In this document: piece after piece, positions 60,746 through 64,000 of the stretch
How the letters are laid out: each line of letters starts with the position of its first letter
How positions within the stretch are numbered: the first letter of the stretch is position 1
Assembly: GCA_023954475.1 (NCBI GenBank)
Contig: JAMLHW010000007.1
Location: forward strand, 1 to 64,000
Length of the DNA: 64,000 nt
Direction: 5' to 3'
From: Anaerolineae bacterium
GTDB lineage: Bacteria > Chloroflexota > Anaerolineae > Promineifilales > Promineifilaceae
Program-made: the position numbers and the translations under genes
The notes under the pieces: generated by a model
Seen by the model: only the letters and a program-made list of their open reading frames with translations
What the model was told of the DNA's origin: nothing
Databases searched by the model: none

Positions 60746-61696
60746 ATGACCACAGCAACAGCTCCAGGCAAAATCATCTTGTTTGGCGAACATGCAGCCG
60801 TTTATGGGCAGCCGGCCATCGCACTTCCGCTTTCAGACAAGCAAGCAACGGTCAAAGTTGAAGATGCGGCGGATCGGATCACACTGTTGTTACCCAATCT
60901 CGCCACTTCCTATGTGCTTGAATCGGAACCCAATTCGGCCGATGGCGATGTGCCCTTGGTTGCTGCTTTGCGCCTGGCTCAGGCAGCCGCTAATGTCGCC
61001 CAGTTGCCACCGCTGACCATTACGGTGGACAGCACCATTCCCATCGCCGGCGGCATGGGTAGCGGCGCGGCAACGGCAGCCGCCCTCATCCGCGCCGTGC
61101 TGCAACATCTGGGCATTTCGGCCGATAATCAGCTGATTTCGTCATTAACATACGAAGTCGAACGGCTCCATCACGGCACACCCAGCGGAATCGATAATAC
61201 TGTTGTCAGCACCAATCAAGCGGTCTGGTTTGTCAAGCAAGCGCCGGAAAACCTCATCGAACCCATTGTCATCGGCGCACCGTTTCGCCTGCTCATCGCT
61301 GACACCGGGATACGCAGTGCCACAAAAGATGTCGTCGGCGATGTGCGCCGACAATGGCAAGCGAACTCTGAATATTTTGACTCACTTTTCGGCCGATGTG
61401 GTCGGCTGGCGCGGCGGGCACGCGTTGCGTTGAACGCGGGCAATCTGCTCGAATTGGGAGCCTTGATGACACTCAATCACGTACAACTGCGCCGCATGAG
61501 CGTCTCCAGCCGGGAACTGGATGACCTCGTCGACAACGCCTTGAAAGCCGGGGCACTCGGCGCAAAACTCAGCGGAGCGGGACGCGGCGGCATTATGCTG
61601 GCTTTGGTGGACAGCGAAAAGGAAGAGACCGTGCGCGAAGCGCTGGAAGAAACAGGAGCGACATCAATCTGGCACAGCGAAGTCGCCGCCGGTTGA
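60746..61696 (+). CDS. mvk: Mevalonate kinase
   Basis: 316 residues. GHMP kinase with APGKIILFGEHAAVYGQPAIA (motif 1), the ATP loop PIAGGMGSGAATAAALI (motif 2), HHGTPSGIDNTVVS, and motif 3 GAKLSGAGRGGIMLAL. Phosphorylates mevalonate in the mevalonate route to isopentenyl diphosphate, which implies this bacterium uses that route rather than, or besides, the MEP route. It is co-transcribed with the UbiA-type gene. Four TCGGCCGA copies lie in or just before it. Confidence 0.92.
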   Translation: MTTATAPGKIILFGEHAAVYGQPAIALPLSDKQATVKVEDAADRITLLLPNLATSYVLESEPNSADGDVPLVAALRLAQAAANVAQLPPLTITVDSTIPIAGGMGSGAATAAALIRAVLQHLGISADNQLISSLTYEVERLHHGTPSGIDNTVVSTNQAVWFVKQAPENLIEPIVIGAPFRLLIADTGIRSATKDVVGDVRRQWQANSEYFDSLFGRCGRLARRARVALNAGNLLELGALMTLNHVQLRRMSVSSRELDDLVDNALKAGALGAKLSGAGRGGIMLALVDSEKEETVREALEETGATSIWHSEVAAG

Positions 61697-61774
61697 AAAT
61701 GTCAGTAATGTCGCATTTTCTCCAATTGACTCAAAGCAATCGTCCAAAGATCGATACTGCGGCACCATGGCAAA

Positions 61775-61797
61775 GAAAAAGCCGACTCATGTCGGCT
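61775..61797 (-). terminator. Terminator of rpmB
   Basis: AGCCGAC / GTCGGCT stem with a TCAT loop. On the minus strand it is followed by tttttctttg, about 80 bases after the rpmB stop. Confidence 0.75.
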
Positions 61798-61877
61798 ATC
61801 AACTACAAAAGTTTGGTGAAATAAAACAGAAGCGAATCCGCTATCTCATTTCAAACACAAAAGTAACAACTAAACGT

Positions 61878-62057
61878 CTATACTTTGACCGATGTGCGCA
61901 AGCAGCGCGTACAAACGTGTTTGCGAACCATGCGACCATCTTCATAAAAAGTTGCGCGCTGAATGTTGGGCTTGAATTGACGCTTGGTCTTTTTCTGCGA
62001 GAAACTGACATTGTTGCCCGACATCGGTTTCTTGCCACAAATTTCACATTTAGCCAT
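61878..62057 (-). CDS. rpmB: Ribosomal protein bL28
   Basis: 59 residues from ATG 62055-62057 (AAGGTGG 5 bases upstream). MAKCEICGKKPMSGNNVSFS and FKPNIQRATFYEDGR then VCTRCLRT match bL28. Both CxxC pairs are present, so this is the zinc-binding form. Transcribed away from the Asp23/FakA pair; in Bacillus the three genes are also adjacent. Confidence 0.93.
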   Translation of the reverse strand: MAKCEICGKKPMSGNNVSFSQKKTKRQFKPNIQRATFYEDGRMVRKHVCTRCLRTSVKV

Positions 62058-62307
62058 AATAACCACCTTAACCTTGCAAATTAAAAGCGACCTTTCTGGT
62101 CGCAGCGAGTTAGAATTATAGGGTTGTCAAATCGATTTTGCAAGCACCTTGACAGATGAACGCAAAAATCAGAAATAGCCCTAATATTTTGGTATTTTGA
62201 CGCTTGTCTGGCTTTGTTGCAAAGGAATCGGCCGAATTCAGACACCGTTCGGCAACCTGCAACAGCGACACAGACAACGCAAACAGGACAAAGCGACGGA
62301 TGAGATC

Positions 62308-62661
62308 ATGACAGAAGAGAAAGAATTTCTGGGAACGATCGATATTGCACCGACAGCAGTTGAGACCATCGCCGGGCATGCCATCAACCAATGCTACGGC
62401 GTTGTCGCCATGGCCGGCAAAAGCAGGCTCGACGACCTGGCTCAGCGCTTTTCACGAGACAACCATCCCGGCATAGAAGTCAAAGTGGAAGATGACGGCG
62501 TCACAATCGATGCCTATGTCATCATTCAGTACGGAACCCGCATCCGGGCTGTCGCCGAAAGCATACAAAACACGGTCAAATTTCACGTCGAGAAGGCCAT
62601 CGGTATGCCGGTCAAAAAAGTCAATGTCTATGTACAGGGGCTACGACAACACAAAGATTAA
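62308..62661 (+). CDS. Asp23/Gls24 (DUF322) family protein
   Basis: 117 residues from ATG 62308. LGTIDIAPTAVETIAGHAINQCYGVVAMAG then DDGVTIDAYVIIQYGTRI and MPVKKVNVYVQGLR follow the Asp23/YloU pattern. Small envelope-linked protein of unknown biochemistry. The FakA-like gene follows after 146 bases, the order seen as yloU-yloV in Firmicutes. Confidence 0.87.
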   Translation: MTEEKEFLGTIDIAPTAVETIAGHAINQCYGVVAMAGKSRLDDLAQRFSRDNHPGIEVKVEDDGVTIDAYVIIQYGTRIRAVAESIQNTVKFHVEKAIGMPVKKVNVYVQGLRQHKD

Positions 62662-62807
62662 TAGAATCAATTTCTTCAAGCTCAACGACCCGGATACCGG
62701 CAAGTTTCATATGCCGCCATTTTTTGCCCAAGGAACATGTTCGGATTGATACCATGCCGGAATCATCTGTCAGGCACAACGACATTATGCGTTGAGGAGC
62801 AGGCCTA

Positions 62808-64000
62808 GTGAGTCAGGAACACCTATTAGAAATGCCGCCCACCACTGAAAAATGGTTTACTTGTGACGGGCAAAATCTGCGCAATTTGGCGTTGGCGGGC
62901 ATGTTATGGCTGGATCACAACCGGCAACATGTCAATGAACTCAATGTCTTCCCTGTACCGGATGGCGATACGGGCACGAACATGTTATTGACTATGCGTT
63001 CAGCTTACAAACGCATCGACAACATGACTGACGAGGACCATGCCGGCAGAATGGCCGGCGAAATTGCACGTGGAGCGCTGATGGGCGCACGCGGCAACTC
63101 CGGTGTGATTCTCAGCCAAATCTGGCGCGGTCTTGCCCATTCTCTGAAAGACAAACCTGTTTTCAACACGCGCGATTTGGCAGCCGCTATTCAGGAAGCT
63201 TCTGATACAGCTTATCGCGGTGTCATGCGTCCCGTAGAAGGCACGATTTTGACTGTAATCCGCGACAGCGCTGAAGCTGCTCATGATGCCGCGCGCAAAA
63301 GTCCTGATCTGCGCTTTGTACTCGAACGCGTTGTGGAACGCGGTCGTCAATCGTTGGCGCGTACACCGGAGTTGTTGCCGATTCTCAAACAGGCAGGGGT
63401 CGTCGATTCCGGCGGTCAAGGATTGCTTTATATCTGGGAAGGGATGTTGCGTTGGGTCAACGGTGACATGGGCGATTTGACCGTGGCACAGCATTCGGCC
63501 GAAACAGCGCCAACATACGGCGGTGTAACAGCCCAGGAACTGGCGCGTCCATCCGACGGCACTATCGAAAATCCGTACGATGTACAATTCATTCTCATGG
63601 GCCAAAATCTCGATGTTAACGCCGTGCGTGAGCGCATCGATGCCATGGGCGATTCGACCGTCGTCGTCGGTGATGAAACGACGATCAAAGTGCATATCCA
63701 TGTCAAAGACCCGGGTGAACCGCTATCCTACGGCATTTCGTTGGGACATATCACTGATGTCGTCGTTGAAAATATGCAGGAGCAAATGGAGGAAATGATC
63801 GCGATGGGCGGTGTCAGTCGCGATGAATTATCGGCCGAAATAGCTCCCGAAGCGACAGTCGAACCCGGTCAGATTGCCGTTATCACCGTCGCACCGGGTG
63901 CCGGCTTGGCCAACATCTTCCGCAGCCTGGGTGTCGCACGCGTCGTCGACGGCGGACAGACCAACAACCCCAGCACAGAAGAATTGTTTGAAGCGTTGCA
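62808..64000 (+). CDS. FakA/YloV-like DAK2-domain kinase (partial, cut by window end)
   Basis: Starts at GTG 62808-62810 with GAGGAG 8 bases upstream; about 397 codons are inside, roughly 70 percent of the usual ~550. The DAK2 (Dha kinase L-like) domain is complete: LNVFPVPDGDTGTNMLLTM (Asp residues for Mg-ATP), GARGNSGVILSQI, RPVEGTILTVIRDSAEAA, and VVDSGGQGLLYIWEG. The second domain (VIVGDETTIKVHIHV, read as TTIKVHIHVKDPGEPL) is the FakA middle part. Such proteins phosphorylate fatty acids carried by FakB/DegV proteins. The C-terminus is missing. Confidence 0.88.
   Translation, partial: MSQEHLLEMPPTTEKWFTCDGQNLRNLALAGMLWLDHNRQHVNELNVFPVPDGDTGTNMLLTMRSAYKRIDNMTDEDHAGRMAGEIARGALMGARGNSGVILSQIWRGLAHSLKDKPVFNTRDLAAAIQEASDTAYRGVMRPVEGTILTVIRDSAEAAHDAARKSPDLRFVLERVVERGRQSLARTPELLPILKQAGVVDSGGQGLLYIWEGMLRWVNGDMGDLTVAQHSAETAPTYGGVTAQELARPSDGTIENPYDVQFILMGQNLDVNAVRERIDAMGDSTVVVGDETTIKVHIHVKDPGEPLSYGISLGHITDVVVENMQEQMEEMIAMGGVSRDELSAEIAPEATVEPGQIAVITVAPGAGLANIFRSLGVARVVDGGQTNNPSTEELFEAL

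Larger units (their letters stand above)
11603..63838. repeat. Dispersed TCGGCCGA palindrome family (74 copies counted)
   Basis: Perfect 8-base palindromes at, among others, 11603, 13348, 16406, 16684, 16861, 17056, 17479, 17800, 18575, 18956, 19326, 21260, 23459, 24238, 25461, 25601, 25657, 26690, 27888, 28368, 28683, 28806, 29498, 29696, 30434, 30931, 31078, 31207, 31432, 31666, 31807, 31880, 32184, 32924, 33314, 33737, 34533, 35018, 35315, 36951, 36987, 37400, 38325, 39029, 39327, 39715, 41539, 42372, 42757, 43526, 44018, 44818, 45878, 46056, 46552, 47590, 47664, 48054, 51901, 52229, 55385, 58781, 59116, 59714, 60435, 60935, 61118, 61389, 62228, 63495 and 63831 (start positions, plus three in the 12.4-12.8 kb repeat). 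About 22 extend to TTCGGCCGAA. There are none from 1 to 11602, in 48062-51900, or in the IS1 element. Confidence 0.92.

Noticed and set aside
61767-62084. 105-codon plus-strand frame beginning MAKKKPTHVGYQ
   Set aside because: Antisense to rpmB through most of its length, and its first bases are the rpmB terminator hairpin.

Overview
The window reads as a chromosome segment of a Chloroflexota bacterium, probably near Anaerolineae, Caldilineae or Ardenticatenia. This rests on gene content: secreted proteins with Pro/Thr linkers of the PTYTPLP kind, a CHAT-protein remnant, the phosphomutase / DUF3090 / SCO1664 cassette, a mevalonate kinase, and a DPPR-synthase-like UbiA enzyme beside it. The lineage is an inference; no rRNA is present.

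Layout. (1) 1-14.9 kb: a GC-rich block, all on the minus strand, with a conjugation-like (type IV secretion) gene set: VirD4/TraG-type coupling ATPase, secreted M23 peptidase, a VirB6/TrbL-like membrane protein, and several secreted or anchored surface proteins. (2) 15.3-21.3 kb: a CHAT-gene remnant, then a locus that looks like a complete ComQXPA-type quorum-sensing system: PDZ-bearing multi-pass histidine kinase, isoprenyl-synthase homologue, a 67-residue peptide with a single Trp near its C-terminus, and a LuxR-type response regulator. A membrane M28 peptidase is transcribed divergently. (3) 21.3-23.4 kb: a decaying phage or plasmid patch (split antirepressor, ribbon-helix-helix-like gene with a nonsense codon) and an IS1-family element. 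(4) 23.5-35.3 kb: housekeeping (hisS-like, nadK, recN), an ECF sigma factor with an acidic partner, and exopolysaccharide glycosyltransferases. (5) 35.5-48.5 kb: esterase, mreBCD plus PBP2, the phosphomutase/DUF3090/SCO1664 cassette, a receiver-ATPase fusion, Sir2, thioredoxin reductase and a membrane metalloprotease. (6) 48.6-51.3 kb: an ISAs1-family element split by an IS110-family element. (7) 51.4-64 kb: sugar-nucleotide epimerase, tRNA-Leu, a giant anchored exoprotein, a UbiA-type prenyltransferase, mevalonate kinase, rpmB, an Asp23 protein and a FakA/YloV-like kinase cut by the window end.

The strongest sequence-level signal is an 8-base palindrome, TCGGCCGA (often TTCGGCCGAA). I counted 74 copies by eye, where about one or two are expected from base composition. 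Copies occur about every 0.5-0.6 kb in the native backbone and are almost absent from 1-15 kb, both IS regions and most of the giant exoprotein gene. In genes it is usually read TCG GCC GAA/GAT (Ser-Ala-Glu/Asp). It resembles in kind the cyanobacterial HIP1 palindrome and separates backbone from acquired DNA. The ComQXPA-like locus carries normal density, so it looks long-resident, while the secretion block looks acquired.

How genes work together: the kinase, synthase, peptide and regulator would make, export and sense a prenylated peptide. mreBCD with PBP2 build the lateral wall. The ECF sigma factor and its translationally coupled membrane partner form an envelope-stress pair. Mevalonate kinase and the polyprenyl-phosphate transferase sit in isoprenoid and cell-wall lipid metabolism.
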